Source of the DNA: Bacteroidales bacterium | Lineage (GTDB): Bacteria; Bacteroidota; Bacteroidia; Bacteroidales; UBA10428 | Assembly (NCBI GenBank): GCA_016930375.1 | Contig: JAFGGU010000035.1 | Coordinates: 37,571 to 101,570 of the forward strand | Direction of reading: 5' to 3' | DNA length: 64,000 nucleotides | Shown here: piece by piece, positions 28,562 through 38,073 of the stretch | Position numbering within the stretch: the first letter of the stretch is position 1 | Layout: every line of letters starts with the position of its first letter | Made by a program: the position numbers and the translations under genes | Notes under the pieces: generated by a model | What the model saw: only the letters and a program-made list of their open reading frames with translations | The model's database searches: none | What the model was told of the DNA's origin: nothing

Positions 28562-31500
28562 ATGGTAAGGACGGGACGATGTATTATACTTGTGATGCTA
28601 TGCCTGTTTGGCCGCATCCAGGCCCAGGAGGATGTTGCGGAAAGATATCTTGAGGTCCGGGGAGTTTCGGAGCTCGATATGGAACCGCTTCCGGGCGCAA
28701 CAGCCAATCTGTATGAAGGAGGTTCAAAAATAAAATCGATCAAGACCGGTTCAGACGGCAGTTTTTCATTTCGTCTGGAGATAAACAAGCAATATACCAT
28801 TGAAATTGAGAAAGATGGGCTTATCAGCAAGCGTATCAGTTTTAATACAACCATGCCGGATGAGGAAAAGGGCGCTTGGATGAATGAGTTTTCCATGGGT
28901 TTGCTGAGGAGCTGCAGTGGTGTCGATTATTCAGTGCTCAAAGAACCTGTTGATAAGGTTAGTTTTGATTCCAAGAGAAGGGAATTCATTTCAGACAAGC
29001 AATATGTTACCGGCATGCGTTCCAGGATTGAGAATATGATGATGAAGAATGACCAATGCTTGCTTGATAGTTATGAATCAGCGATAAAAAAGGGCGATCA
29101 GCTTGTCGCCCAGAAGAAGTATGATGAAGCCATTGCAGCCTATAAAGAGGCCGATGCCATATTCCCGACAGAAACCCTTCCTGATAAAAAGATCGCTGAG
29201 ATCAATTCACAGGTGAATAAGCAGCAAAATTCGGCCGAAGTCTATCAGAAAATCGTGGAAGAGGCGGATGCTTTGGCATCCCAGCAGCGGTATCCCGAAG
29301 CCATACAGAAATACAAGAGCGCTGCCAGGCTGAATCCTCAGGATTCCTATCCGAATCAGAAAATTACTGAGATTGAAAATGCATTGGCAAAAAAGGAAGC
29401 TGAACGACAGGCTTTTCTGAATACCGAGGATAAATATAACCAGGCCATGGCCAGGGCCAGTGTGGCCTACACCAGGAAAGATTATGCTTCAGCAAAACAA
29501 TATTACCAGCAGGCTTTGGAAATCAAGCCTGATGAATCGGTTCCCAAAGCGAGGATGCAGGAAATAGAAACCGTGCTGGCCAAAAAAGCTGCCGATGATG
29601 CAGCCAGGGCAGCCGAAGCAACGCAAAAGGCAGCCTTTGAAAATGAGTATAAGGCATTGGTGGCCATGGCCGATGAGCAATTCAAGGCCAAAAAGTATGA
29701 CGAAGCCAGGCAAAACTATGCGAAAGCAATGAACATGAAGCCGTCGGAATCCTATCCAGCACAACGCGTGAAAACGATCGAAAATGCAGTGGCATCTGAA
29801 CAAGCAGCGCTTCAAAAAAGCAAGGAAGATGGGTATGCCGCTGCCATGGCGGCTGCCAACAAAGCATTGGCCCAGAATCAGTTTCCCCTGGCCAAAGAGA
29901 ATTACCAAAAAGCATTGTCATTTAAACCGGGTGATGTATCGGCCGGTAACCATTTGACACAGGTAGATCGCCAGGAGGAAGCGTACGCAAAACGAAAATC
30001 GGTTGAGGATCAATATAAGAAGGCCGTTGCCACCGCGGATGCCTTCTTACAGGAAAAGGAACTGGCAAAGGCAAAAGAGGCTTACAATCAGGCGCTTGCA
30101 TTAAAACCCGGAGATCAGTATGCCCAGACTAAAATTACAGCCATTGATAACACAATTGCTGCAGAGCAGGCTTCATTGCAAAAGAGCAAAAACGATGGTT
30201 ACAACGCAGCGGTTTCAGCCGGCAACAATGCATTGGCCCAGAATCAGTTTTCGCTGGCCAAAGAGTCCTATCAGAAAGCATTATCCTTTAAACCGGATGA
30301 TCAGTACGCCAGAAACCGCATCACCGAAACTGATCGCCTTGCAGATGATTACGCAAAAAAGAAATCACTGGAGGATCAGTACAGGAAGGTTATTGAAACA
30401 GCCGATGGCTTCCTGAAAAATAAGGAATTGGCAAAGGCAAAGGAGAATTATGTTCAGGCGCTTGCTCTTATGCCCGGTGACCAGTATGCGCAGTCAAAAA
30501 TTGCCTCTATCGACAACACCGTAGTCGCTGAACAGGCAGCCAGGTTTAAGGCCACCGAAGAGGGATATAAGGCTGCCATTGGCGCTGCCAATACTGCCAT
30601 TACACAAAAATCCTACGCGCAGGCTAAGGAATTTCTTTTAAAGGCACTGAGTATTAAGCCCGGAGATGCTTATGCGACCGGCAGGTCGGCTGAAGTCGAC
30701 AAGCTTATTGAGGATCAGCGTAAAATAAAGGAACAGGAACAGCTCCAGGCAAAGCAGTATAGCGAAGCAGTAGCCCAGGCCGACAGGTACTTTAACGACC
30801 GGGATTACTCTTCGTCAAAAGCTTCCTATAACAAGGCATTGCAAATCAAACCCGGTGATTCTTACGCCAATCAAAAGATAGCCTCTATTGATGAACTATT
30901 GGCCGCTGAATTGGCACAAAAACAAAAGAAAACCGAGGATTCATTTAAAAACGCCATGGATCGAGGTACAGGCGCTTTGATCAGCAAAGACTATACGGCA
31001 GCTAAAGGTGCTTTTCAGGAAGCTCTTACCATCAAACCGTCTGACAATTCAGCCAAAATCAAACTGGCTGAGGCAGAAACGCTGATTAAACAGGCCCAGG
31101 AGAAACTTGCAGCTGAACAGGCACGAAAAAGGAAATATGATGAAACGATTCAGGCAGCTGATCAATTGGTGAACCAGAAAAATTACAGGAGCGCCAAATC
31201 CTCCTATGAGCAGGCCCTGGATATCATGCCGGGAGAAGTATATCCCCGGCAGAAACTGGAGGAGGTAACCAGGGCTATTGCTGAACAGGAAAGACTGCAG
31301 GCGGAAAAACAGGCCACTGAAAACGCTTATAACCTGGCCCTGGCCAATGCCGATAAGTATTTTAAAGCCAAAGACTACAATCAGGCCAAAGATGAATATA
31401 CAAGAGCCCTTAGTCTGAAGCCCGACGAGACATTTCCTAAGAATAAACTGGCTGAAACCGAGAGGTTGATTCAGCTTCGGCAGAAAGAACAGGCCGGTGC

Positions 31501-32224
31501 CAAGGCAAGGGCGGATGCCTATACTGCAGCCATGAATGCCGGAAATGAGCTGTATGGCAAGAAAGACTATGCCGCTGCCAAAACAAACTATGCTGAAGCG
31601 CTGAAATTAATGCCGGGCGATGTGCTTGCCAGTGAACAGATCAAGAAGATCGACTACATCCTGGCTGAGGCACAAAAACTGGCGCAGGCGGAAGCCACCC
31701 GAAAAGCTTCTTATGAAGCTCTTATCAAATCAGCGGATCTTGCTTATGACGCCGGTAAGTACCCCTCAGCCAAAGAAAATTATAAAAAAGCACTGACCCT
31801 GGAGCCAACAAGTACCTATGCCAAACAGCGGATTGCCCGTATAGACGAAATAAGCCGTGTTTTGACGCAAGCAAAAGCCAAAACGGGGACAGAAGCTGAA
31901 ACTGTAAAACCAAGAGTATCGGCTGCTATCCCGATGAATGAACTTAATTTCAGAACTGAATCGGAAAAACAGAAGTACCTCGCTGAACTGAAACAGAAGT
32001 ATCCGGAGGGAGTTACCCTGGAGAGGTACAAGGAACAATACAAGGAAACTTTCCGGTACATCATTATTCGTGATAACCAGGCCCAGGAATTCAGGCACGT
32101 CCGGTTTACAACATACAGCGGAGCGCAGTACTCCTTTAACGGGAAACCTATTACACAGCAGTATTTTTTATCGCAAACCAAACTGCGGCAGGGCGAAAGT
32201 TTTCAGGAAATTGATATGCAATGA
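28562..32224 (+). CDS. giant TPR-like repeat protein (15 repeats)
   Basis: Start at 28562 gives a compact signal peptide (MVRTGRCIILVMLCLFGRIQAQ); an ATG at 28538 is in frame. About 1220 residues. Residues 25-95 resemble a carboxypeptidase-regulatory beta-sandwich. From about residue 169 to 1110 there are 15 helical repeats of 60-66 residues with the pattern YxxAxxxADxxLxxKxYxxAKxxYxxALxIKPxDxYAxxKIxxID. A 122-residue double unit is tandemly duplicated at 29831-30196 and 30197-30562. The last 100 residues form a separate beta-rich domain without a T9SS signature. Its stop overlaps the BtuF-like start (ATGA), so it is translationally coupled to the importer genes. The function is unknown; a periplasmic scaffold is the simplest idea. 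Confidence 0.85.
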   Translation: MVRTGRCIILVMLCLFGRIQAQEDVAERYLEVRGVSELDMEPLPGATANLYEGGSKIKSIKTGSDGSFSFRLEINKQYTIEIEKDGLISKRISFNTTMPDEEKGAWMNEFSMGLLRSCSGVDYSVLKEPVDKVSFDSKRREFISDKQYVTGMRSRIENMMMKNDQCLLDSYESAIKKGDQLVAQKKYDEAIAAYKEADAIFPTETLPDKKIAEINSQVNKQQNSAEVYQKIVEEADALASQQRYPEAIQKYKSAARLNPQDSYPNQKITEIENALAKKEAERQAFLNTEDKYNQAMARASVAYTRKDYASAKQYYQQALEIKPDESVPKARMQEIETVLAKKAADDAARAAEATQKAAFENEYKALVAMADEQFKAKKYDEARQNYAKAMNMKPSESYPAQRVKTIENAVASEQAALQKSKEDGYAAAMAAANKALAQNQFPLAKENYQKALSFKPGDVSAGNHLTQVDRQEEAYAKRKSVEDQYKKAVATADAFLQEKELAKAKEAYNQALALKPGDQYAQTKITAIDNTIAAEQASLQKSKNDGYNAAVSAGNNALAQNQFSLAKESYQKALSFKPDDQYARNRITETDRLADDYAKKKSLEDQYRKVIETADGFLKNKELAKAKENYVQALALMPGDQYAQSKIASIDNTVVAEQAARFKATEEGYKAAIGAANTAITQKSYAQAKEFLLKALSIKPGDAYATGRSAEVDKLIEDQRKIKEQEQLQAKQYSEAVAQADRYFNDRDYSSSKASYNKALQIKPGDSYANQKIASIDELLAAELAQKQKKTEDSFKNAMDRGTGALISKDYTAAKGAFQEALTIKPSDNSAKIKLAEAETLIKQAQEKLAAEQARKRKYDETIQAADQLVNQKNYRSAKSSYEQALDIMPGEVYPRQKLEEVTRAIAEQERLQAEKQATENAYNLALANADKYFKAKDYNQAKDEYTRALSLKPDETFPKNKLAETERLIQLRQKEQAGAKARADAYTAAMNAGNELYGKKDYAAAKTNYAEALKLMPGDVLASEQIKKIDYILAEAQKLAQAEATRKASYEALIKSADLAYDAGKYPSAKENYKKALTLEPTSTYAKQRIARIDEISRVLTQAKAKTGTEAETVKPRVSAAIPMNELNFRTESEKQKYLAELKQKYPEGVTLERYKEQYKETFRYIIIRDNQAQEFRHVRFTTYSGAQYSFNGKPITQQYFLSQTKLRQGESFQEIDMQ

Positions 32225-33372
32225 ACAAAATTTCCCTGTGGCTTTTTTTCGGATTTACCATAGCGGGATGCACCAGCAGAGCACCTGAAGATCACCGGCT
32301 TTCCGGATCTTCAGTTCCCGGTGATACCATAATGGTTAAGTATGCGGATGGTTTCAGGTTGAAGCGGCAGGAAAACGCAATGCTTATCACCGTCAGTAAC
32401 CCATGGCAAAATGCCAGCGGAATCCAGTACAATTATGTATTGAGTGATACCTTCAGCAAATCAGTCATTGTTGATGATTTTACCTGCCATATTAAAACAC
32501 CTGTCAGCAACGTGGTGTGCCTGTCAACCACCCACCTGGGCTTTATCGTCTTTTTGAATGAGATAACCTCTGTTTCAGGAATATCCGGAAAGAATTACGT
32601 GGTGGATGAGATGCTCCGGTCCAGGATCAGTCAGCATCTGATCACCGATGTGGGGTATGATGAGAACCTCAACTATGAGCTGCTGTTAAAGATCAAACCC
32701 GATGTTGTTTTCGCATACGGTGTTGGTATAGGTATCACCAATACAATAAGAAAACTTAGTGAACTGGGCATTCCTGTGGTTCTGATAGGAGAATATCTTG
32801 AGGAGGAGCCTTTGGCTAAAACGGAATGGGTAAAAGTCTTTGCTGCATTTTACGATAAAGAGGAGGAGACTTCTGCCGGATTTGATTCCGTCGCTAACCG
32901 TTATCTTCATCTTACCGACTTGGCCGCCAACGTTGAAAACAACCCCGGAGTTGTATTGGGTTTACCCTGGCGGGGAACATGGTATATATCCGGATCACGA
33001 AGTTATGTGGCACGGATGATCAAGGATGCAGGTGGAAAATATATCATGGACCATCTTGATTTTAACGAAAGCAGGCCAATGAGTCTGGAGGAGGTTTATA
33101 AACAGGCTCTTTCTGCTGATTATTGGCTGAATCCCGGTGATGCCGTATCAAAAACAGCGATTCTTTCAGTGGATGAACGGTTTGGAAAACTGCCGAGTTT
33201 TGAGGAGGACAGGGTTTTCAACAACAACAATATCCTGAATTCATCCGGTGGAAATGCTTTTTATGAGTCAGGAGTTGTTGAACCGGATATAATCTTATCC
33301 GACTTGATATACATCTTACATCCGCAATTATTACCTTCGCACAGACTGAAGTATTATAAAAAGCTTCGGTAA
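32221..33372 (+). CDS. B12/iron-complex ABC substrate-binding lipoprotein, BtuF-like
   Basis: A 383-residue lipoprotein (lipobox IAGC, Cys17). After an N-terminal extension of about 80 residues, the PeriplBP_2 (PF01497) core begins at NVVCLSTTHLGFIVFLNE, with LLLKIKPDVVFAYG and the second-lobe motif SRSYVARMIKDAGGKYI. It would carry corrinoid or a metal-chelate to the permease encoded 10 bp downstream. B12 is favoured because of the btuB-btuG locus 8 kb away and the absence of siderophore genes. No riboswitch lies directly in front, since the gene overlaps the TPR gene by 4 bp. Confidence 0.87.
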   Translation: MNKISLWLFFGFTIAGCTSRAPEDHRLSGSSVPGDTIMVKYADGFRLKRQENAMLITVSNPWQNASGIQYNYVLSDTFSKSVIVDDFTCHIKTPVSNVVCLSTTHLGFIVFLNEITSVSGISGKNYVVDEMLRSRISQHLITDVGYDENLNYELLLKIKPDVVFAYGVGIGITNTIRKLSELGIPVVLIGEYLEEEPLAKTEWVKVFAAFYDKEEETSAGFDSVANRYLHLTDLAANVENNPGVVLGLPWRGTWYISGSRSYVARMIKDAGGKYIMDHLDFNESRPMSLEEVYKQALSADYWLNPGDAVSKTAILSVDERFGKLPSFEEDRVFNNNNILNSSGGNAFYESGVVEPDIILSDLIYILHPQLLPSHRLKYYKKLR

Positions 33373-33382
33373 ACATTTTCTT

Positions 33383-34447
33383 ATGACCAGTTCAGATTCC
33401 ATGCAGCATACCACCACGGGTGCCAGATCAGCCGTGCTGTTGATTATCCTGTTGATCCTACTGTTGATCCTGATCATGCTCGATCTGATGACCGGATCGG
33501 TAAAAATTCCTCTTCCCCGTATAGTTGATATGCTGTTTGGCAGAACGGAAGAGTTTCCTATCTGGAATACCATATTGTTTGATTTCAGAATACCCAAGAC
33601 CCTGACAGCTATCCTGGCTGGCTCAGCCTTATCGGTCAGCGGATTGCAAATGCAGACTGTTTTCAGAAATCCTCTTGCCGGCCCCGATGTCCTCGGTGTC
33701 ACAGCAGGCGCCAGTTTGGGTGTGGCCATGGTAGTTCTCGGGTTTGGTGATTTTTTTTTGTTGCACAATATGAATCACCTGGGCAGCTGGACTCAGATTA
33801 TTGCAGCCTGGGCGGGGGCCGGACTTGTATTGCTGCTCATCATGTTTGTCGCCATGAGGGTGCGGGATATCATGACAATCCTGATACTGGGTATTTTATT
33901 CGGAAGCGCAGCATCAGCAATTGTAAGCATTTTGCAGTATTTCAGCCAGCAGTCTGTTCTTAAAGCATTTGTCATCTGGTCCATGGGCAGTCTCGGAAGT
34001 CTTACCGGCATTCAGCTTCGGATGCTGGCTTTCAGCCTGGCTTTCGGGTTTCTTTTGACGTTGTTGGCCCTGAAGGTTTTGAATGCACTCTTGCTGGGTG
34101 AAACCTATTCACGAAGCCTGGGTGTCAGTATCAGACGTTCGCGATTGTTGATTTTTTTGTCCACAAGCATATTGTCAGGCAGTGTAACTGCTTTTTGCGG
34201 CCCGATAGCCTTTGTTGGCATAGCGGTTCCTCACCTGGCCCGGCTAATTTTTAATACAGCCAATCATCATGTTTTGGTTCCGGCCTCACTCATTTTAGGA
34301 TCCATGCTCATGCTCCTGGCTGATCTTATATCGCAAATGCCCGGATCGGGCATTCTGTTGCCCATCAATTCGGTGACCGCCTTGCTTGGTATTCCGGTAG
34401 TGATTTGGGTGATTGTTTATAACAGGCGCCTGACAGGAATTAGTTGA
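33383..34447 (+). CDS. FecCD-family ABC permease, BtuC-like
   Basis: A 354-residue inner-membrane protein with about ten helices in the FecCD (PF01032) pattern. Family marks are FRIPKTLTAILAGSALSVSG near residue 70, GLQMQTVFRNPLAGPDVLGVTAGA, and GPIAFVGIAVPHLAR near residue 273, which contacts the ATPase. It forms the importer with the genes on each side. Confidence 0.95.
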   Translation: MTSSDSMQHTTTGARSAVLLIILLILLLILIMLDLMTGSVKIPLPRIVDMLFGRTEEFPIWNTILFDFRIPKTLTAILAGSALSVSGLQMQTVFRNPLAGPDVLGVTAGASLGVAMVVLGFGDFFLLHNMNHLGSWTQIIAAWAGAGLVLLLIMFVAMRVRDIMTILILGILFGSAASAIVSILQYFSQQSVLKAFVIWSMGSLGSLTGIQLRMLAFSLAFGFLLTLLALKVLNALLLGETYSRSLGVSIRRSRLLIFLSTSILSGSVTAFCGPIAFVGIAVPHLARLIFNTANHHVLVPASLILGSMLMLLADLISQMPGSGILLPINSVTALLGIPVVIWVIVYNRRLTGIS

Positions 34448-34459
34448 AAGTGCGACGAA

Positions 34460-35485
34460 ATGGATAACAACCGTAAATATTCCCACGACATCAGGCTGGA
34501 TAACCTGCTGATAGGTTACCGGACGTCAGCCCACAGAAAGAGTGTTGTTTTCGGGCCTGTGAATGCTGAAATCAGCGATGCTGAGATGATCGGAATAATC
34601 GGACGCAACGGCATCGGAAAAAGCACACTGTTGCGAACCATTGCCGGACTTCACCCACAGCTCAGCGGGAAGGTACTCATTGACGGTATCGAAAACACAA
34701 AAATTCCTGCGAAAGAAAGAGCCAGACTTATGAGTTTTGTCTCAACCGAATCTCTTGGTCTGCAACATATTAAAGTAGATGAACTCGTAGGCATGGGCAG
34801 ATTTCCATACACAGGCTGGTTTGGAAAACTCGCAGAATCGGATAGAGAAATGGTGCAGAAGTCAGTTGACCTGACCGGTATATCTCATTTGTTGAAGAAG
34901 TCAATACATGAACTGAGCGACGGGGAACGCCAAAAGGTGATGATTGCCAGGGCGCTTGCCCAGGACACGCCCATTATAATCCTGGACGAACCCACCGCTT
35001 TTCTGGATCTGCCGGCCCGGTATGATATTTTGCGGATACTGAATGATCTGACTCTTCTTCACGGTAAAACCATACTTTTTACCACGCATGACCTTACCAT
35101 TGCCGTGGACGTTGCTGATAAACTATGGCTGATGGCAGAAGGGAAGCTGTTTGAAGGCGCACCCGAAGATTTGTTAATTAAAAAGGTATTTCGTAAATTG
35201 TTCATAAATTCGCCTGTTGAATTTGATTCAAAAACGGCCTCCTTCCGTTTCCGGAGAGAATTCAAGAAAGAGATAGCGATACATGGTGAAAAAAAGTACA
35301 GGCAATTGACCAAAAGGGCCATGGAAAGAATTGGATTGAGAACTATTGAAGAAGGTACGGCTGCTTTTGAGTTAAACATCAATGAACAGGAAGATTCTCC
35401 TTCCTGGGAACTGTTGTCTAACGGAATAAGAATTAAGTTTAAATCTGTTTATGATCTGGCTGCTTATATAAAAAACTTGCACTGA
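34460..35485 (+). CDS. ABC transporter ATP-binding protein, BtuD/FepC-like
   Basis: A 341-residue ATPase with Walker A GRNGIGKST, signature LSDGERQ, Walker B IIILDEP and H-loop TTHD. The ATPase domain ends near residue 250. A C-terminal extension of about 90 residues (from KEIAIHGEKK on) is longer than in E. coli BtuD and looks like a small alpha/beta domain. It powers the permease encoded 12 bp upstream. Confidence 0.95.
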   Translation: MDNNRKYSHDIRLDNLLIGYRTSAHRKSVVFGPVNAEISDAEMIGIIGRNGIGKSTLLRTIAGLHPQLSGKVLIDGIENTKIPAKERARLMSFVSTESLGLQHIKVDELVGMGRFPYTGWFGKLAESDREMVQKSVDLTGISHLLKKSIHELSDGERQKVMIARALAQDTPIIILDEPTAFLDLPARYDILRILNDLTLLHGKTILFTTHDLTIAVDVADKLWLMAEGKLFEGAPEDLLIKKVFRKLFINSPVEFDSKTASFRFRREFKKEIAIHGEKKYRQLTKRAMERIGLRTIEEGTAAFELNINEQEDSPSWELLSNGIRIKFKSVYDLAAYIKNLH

Positions 35486-35505
35486 ATCAATATACCAATA
35501 CTGCC

Positions 35506-35718
35506 ATGGATACCATGAAAAAAATCGTTTCTTACATTTTAATCGCTTGTGTATTGCTTTTCACAATTGTGGCAATACTCGGAATATGGGATATCATCGA
35601 TCTCCAAAACGTGATGATGAATACCATTTTTTCACTTATCGTAATCTTTGCTGCTTCCGCTGTGATTTTATTTGTCTACACCGTATTTATGAAGGATAAC
35701 GATCCAAACCATCCTTAG
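35506..35718 (+). CDS. small two-helix membrane protein
   Basis: A 70-residue protein with two membrane helices (about 8-28 and 38-60), a charged loop (DIIDLQN) and a short polar tail. It lies 20 bp after the ABC ATPase gene and 32 bp before a glycosyltransferase gene, so it may belong to either unit. The family is not recognised. A second in-frame ATG at 35515 is possible. Confidence 0.75.
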   Translation: MDTMKKIVSYILIACVLLFTIVAILGIWDIIDLQNVMMNTIFSLIVIFAASAVILFVYTVFMKDNDPNHP

Positions 35719-35750
35719 CACAGGAGCTACTTATTTCTCTGACTTTTATC

Positions 35751-36677
35751 ATGTTATCAATTCTTATTCCGGTTTATAATTTCAATATTGTTCCGTTGGT
35801 AACTGAGTTGCACGACCAGGCAACAAAGGCATCCATTCCATTCGAAATCATTGTGCTGGATGATTGCTCCTCCGAATTGCTCCGCCACCAAAACAAAGAT
35901 GTTGTCAGTTTACCGGGTGTCCGCTTTCATGAGCTTGACAAAAACATTGGAAGAGCCCGTATCCGGAATCGGTTGGCAGAAATGGCAGTTTACTCCACTT
36001 TACTCTATCTGGATTGTGATTCGGAAATTCCCACCAGAAATTATATCATCAATTACCTGCCTTTCTGCGACAGGTTGCTTGTAGCCTGCGGTGGCCGGTT
36101 ATACAGACCTGACCCCCCCGACGAGCACGAATTCCTGTTAAGGTGGCTTTATGGTATCCGAAGGGAACAGTTATCAGTTGCCGTCAGAAGCAAAAATCCT
36201 TACCGGTCTTTCATGACCAACAATTTTCTGATACCCAGGGAAACAATCCTGCAGATTCAGTTCGATGAGAGCATCATTCATTATGGTCATGAAGATACAC
36301 TTTTCGGACTTGAATTGAAGAAAAGGGGAGTACAGGTAAGGCATATTCAGAATCCTCTTTTGCACATCGGACTTGAGATAAGTTGGGAGTTCATCCGGAA
36401 AACCAGCGAGGGTGTTGAGAATCTGTTTATGTTGCTGCAAAATGGTAAAATTGACCGAAATGATATTCAGGATATCAGGGTGTTAAAAGTCTATGAAATC
36501 ATGAGAAAATTAAGGCTGGAAGGCTTGTATCAGTCGTTGTATGATTTTGTCGCCAGTCCGGTCATGAGGAATCTTCTCGGTTCTAATCCAAGTCTGTTCG
36601 CTCTCGATTTGTACAAACTGTCGTTGTTCACCAACCTTGTCAGGAAAGGTAAAACACAGGACCTGTCATTCGACTGA
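35751..36677 (+). CDS. glycosyltransferase family 2
   Basis: A 308-residue GT-A fold enzyme. The N-terminus has LSILIPVYN, the nucleotide-binding LDDCSS (about residue 37-42), KNIGRARIRNRLAE, and the metal-binding DCDSE near residue 83 (a DxD variant). A later FLIPRE...HYGHEDTLFGLEL segment holds the likely acceptor-side acidic residue. It has no membrane helix. The sugar and acceptor cannot be told. It overlaps the convergent DUF2490 gene by 12 bp. Confidence 0.92.
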   Translation: MLSILIPVYNFNIVPLVTELHDQATKASIPFEIIVLDDCSSELLRHQNKDVVSLPGVRFHELDKNIGRARIRNRLAEMAVYSTLLYLDCDSEIPTRNYIINYLPFCDRLLVACGGRLYRPDPPDEHEFLLRWLYGIRREQLSVAVRSKNPYRSFMTNNFLIPRETILQIQFDESIIHYGHEDTLFGLELKKRGVQVRHIQNPLLHIGLEISWEFIRKTSEGVENLFMLLQNGKIDRNDIQDIRVLKVYEIMRKLRLEGLYQSLYDFVASPVMRNLLGSNPSLFALDLYKLSLFTNLVRKGKTQDLSFD

Positions 36678-37367
36678 AGACAGCTTCAGGTTCAGTGTGT
36701 ATCCTGCAGCCATAATATATGCTGTGAGCGGATCCTTCGCATGCAATTCCTTATCAATGCCAAATTTCAGGGTAAACTTGTGCTTTTTATTCAAGGTATA
36801 GCTTAGCCCTGTCCATATGCGGTAATCTGTCATTGAACTGCCATTGTCACCGCCAAGGTTGGCGAATAATTCTCCTTCAGCAAAAGGGGCTAGAGGTATG
36901 CCTTTTATGTCATATTCCACGCAGAATTTATGCCGGTTCCTTACCCCGTCAAACCACTGGGCTTCGCTGTCGTTCAGTTCAACCCGGGAAGACTGGACCC
37001 TTAAGCGGTATCCCAACAGGAACCTACCGGGCTCTACTCTGAAGGAAAGATCGCCATAAACTCCGTTCCTCCAAACATGCTCTTCCGGATTCTTCCACTT
37101 TGCCTCAAGTCGGTAATACAGGGCTGTCTTCAGGTATTTGTTGATCCTGTAACTGACACCCAGGTCATTGATCTGCCTGCCAATTTGCGAGGCATTTTCA
37201 GTAAACCGTATTTCCTCTTCAATATGAAATTTCAGGTTTTTAAGTACTTCCAGATTCAGCTGTACCGATGGCCAGCATTGAAAATCTTTCTGCTGCGCAG
37301 TCGCTTTCTGCACAGGTATAACCAGTACAAAAAGGAGAAATAAAAATAATGCTTTGTGCTTTTTCAT
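36666..37367 (-). CDS. DUF2490 outer-membrane protein
   Basis: The start at 37367 (MKKHKALFLFLLF) gives a signal peptide ending in KATAQ and follows the upstream stop by 7 bp; an ATG at 37421 would run into the DUF4956 gene. The 233-residue product looks like a DUF2490 beta-barrel: an opening WPSVQLNLEVLKNLKFHIEEE strand pair, then regular strands with YRLEAKW and LGYRLRVQSS, and a closing strand. It is the last gene of the VTC-DUF4956 operon and may be its outer-membrane component. Confidence 0.85.
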   Translation of the reverse strand: MKKHKALFLFLLFVLVIPVQKATAQQKDFQCWPSVQLNLEVLKNLKFHIEEEIRFTENASQIGRQINDLGVSYRINKYLKTALYYRLEAKWKNPEEHVWRNGVYGDLSFRVEPGRFLLGYRLRVQSSRVELNDSEAQWFDGVRNRHKFCVEYDIKGIPLAPFAEGELFANLGGDNGSSMTDYRIWTGLSYTLNKKHKFTLKFGIDKELHAKDPLTAYIMAAGYTLNLKLSSVE

Positions 37368-37374
37368 GTCCGGG

Positions 37375-38073
37375 CTAATCATCATCATCACCGCCAGCGG
37401 CATAGGCATTGTCTCTTTCATCAGCCATGTTGATCTGGTTGCCTTCCTCGTAGTAATGAACCATGATCCTGGCGGTATCCCTTAAATAATCAATCTTGCC
37501 GATATCGATCCGGTTAATTTTCAAACCCGTGCGGGCTTCAAGCTCTTTTTTAAGTTCTTCTCTTTTTTCAGGCTTTACAAGATCAATTTTTTCAAAAATG
37601 ATTGCCTTGGTGGATTCATGTTTCAGCAACCACAGCCGTTCTAAACCGTAAACCAGAAAAAGCAGCACAACGTTAGTGAAGACCAGTTCTGCCCAACTTA
37701 TCTTTTTGTTTGCCAGCGCATTGATAACAGAGATCCCGATCAGGATGAAGAGATATGTCATTTCCTTAATGGGAATGGATAAGGTTCTATACCTGATGAT
37801 CCCGAATATGGCAAACAATCCGAATGCGAAACCGATCTGTAGTTTTACACTTTCCAGCAGGAAACACAGCAGAAAAATAAGGACACTGATGAGCATGAAG
37901 CTGAACAGGTAATCCTTTCTTCTTGCCACCGGGTAATAAAGCACACGGACGATAATGGTGACTACGGTTACATTCAGCGCAAAGCGCAATAACAACTCTT
38001 TAAAGTTATCGAGGTGAATAAGATCAAGGCTAAGAAAAGAATAGTCCTGTATGCTAAGCAGATAGTTCGACAT
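37375..38073 (-). CDS. DUF4956 membrane protein
   Basis: A 232-residue protein with four or five membrane helices (about 30-150) and a cytoplasmic alpha/beta domain of about 80 residues, ending in an acidic tail (GGDDDD). The helix region has the family's IRYRTLSIPIKEMTYLF motif. DUF4956 proteins are encoded beside VTC-domain proteins in many bacteria. The gene overlaps the VTC gene by 20 bp, which points to a joint membrane complex, perhaps for making or moving polyphosphate. Confidence 0.9.
   Translation of the reverse strand: MSNYLLSIQDYSFLSLDLIHLDNFKELLLRFALNVTVVTIIVRVLYYPVARRKDYLFSFMLISVLIFLLCFLLESVKLQIGFAFGLFAIFGIIRYRTLSIPIKEMTYLFILIGISVINALANKKISWAELVFTNVVLLFLVYGLERLWLLKHESTKAIIFEKIDLVKPEKREELKKELEARTGLKINRIDIGKIDYLRDTARIMVHYYEEGNQINMADERDNAYAAGGDDDD

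Noticed and set aside
36709..37421. Longer start for the DUF2490 protein at 37421
   Set aside because: It would add an unnatural Met/Pro-rich lead and overlap the DUF4956 gene; the ATG at 37367 starts a normal signal peptide.
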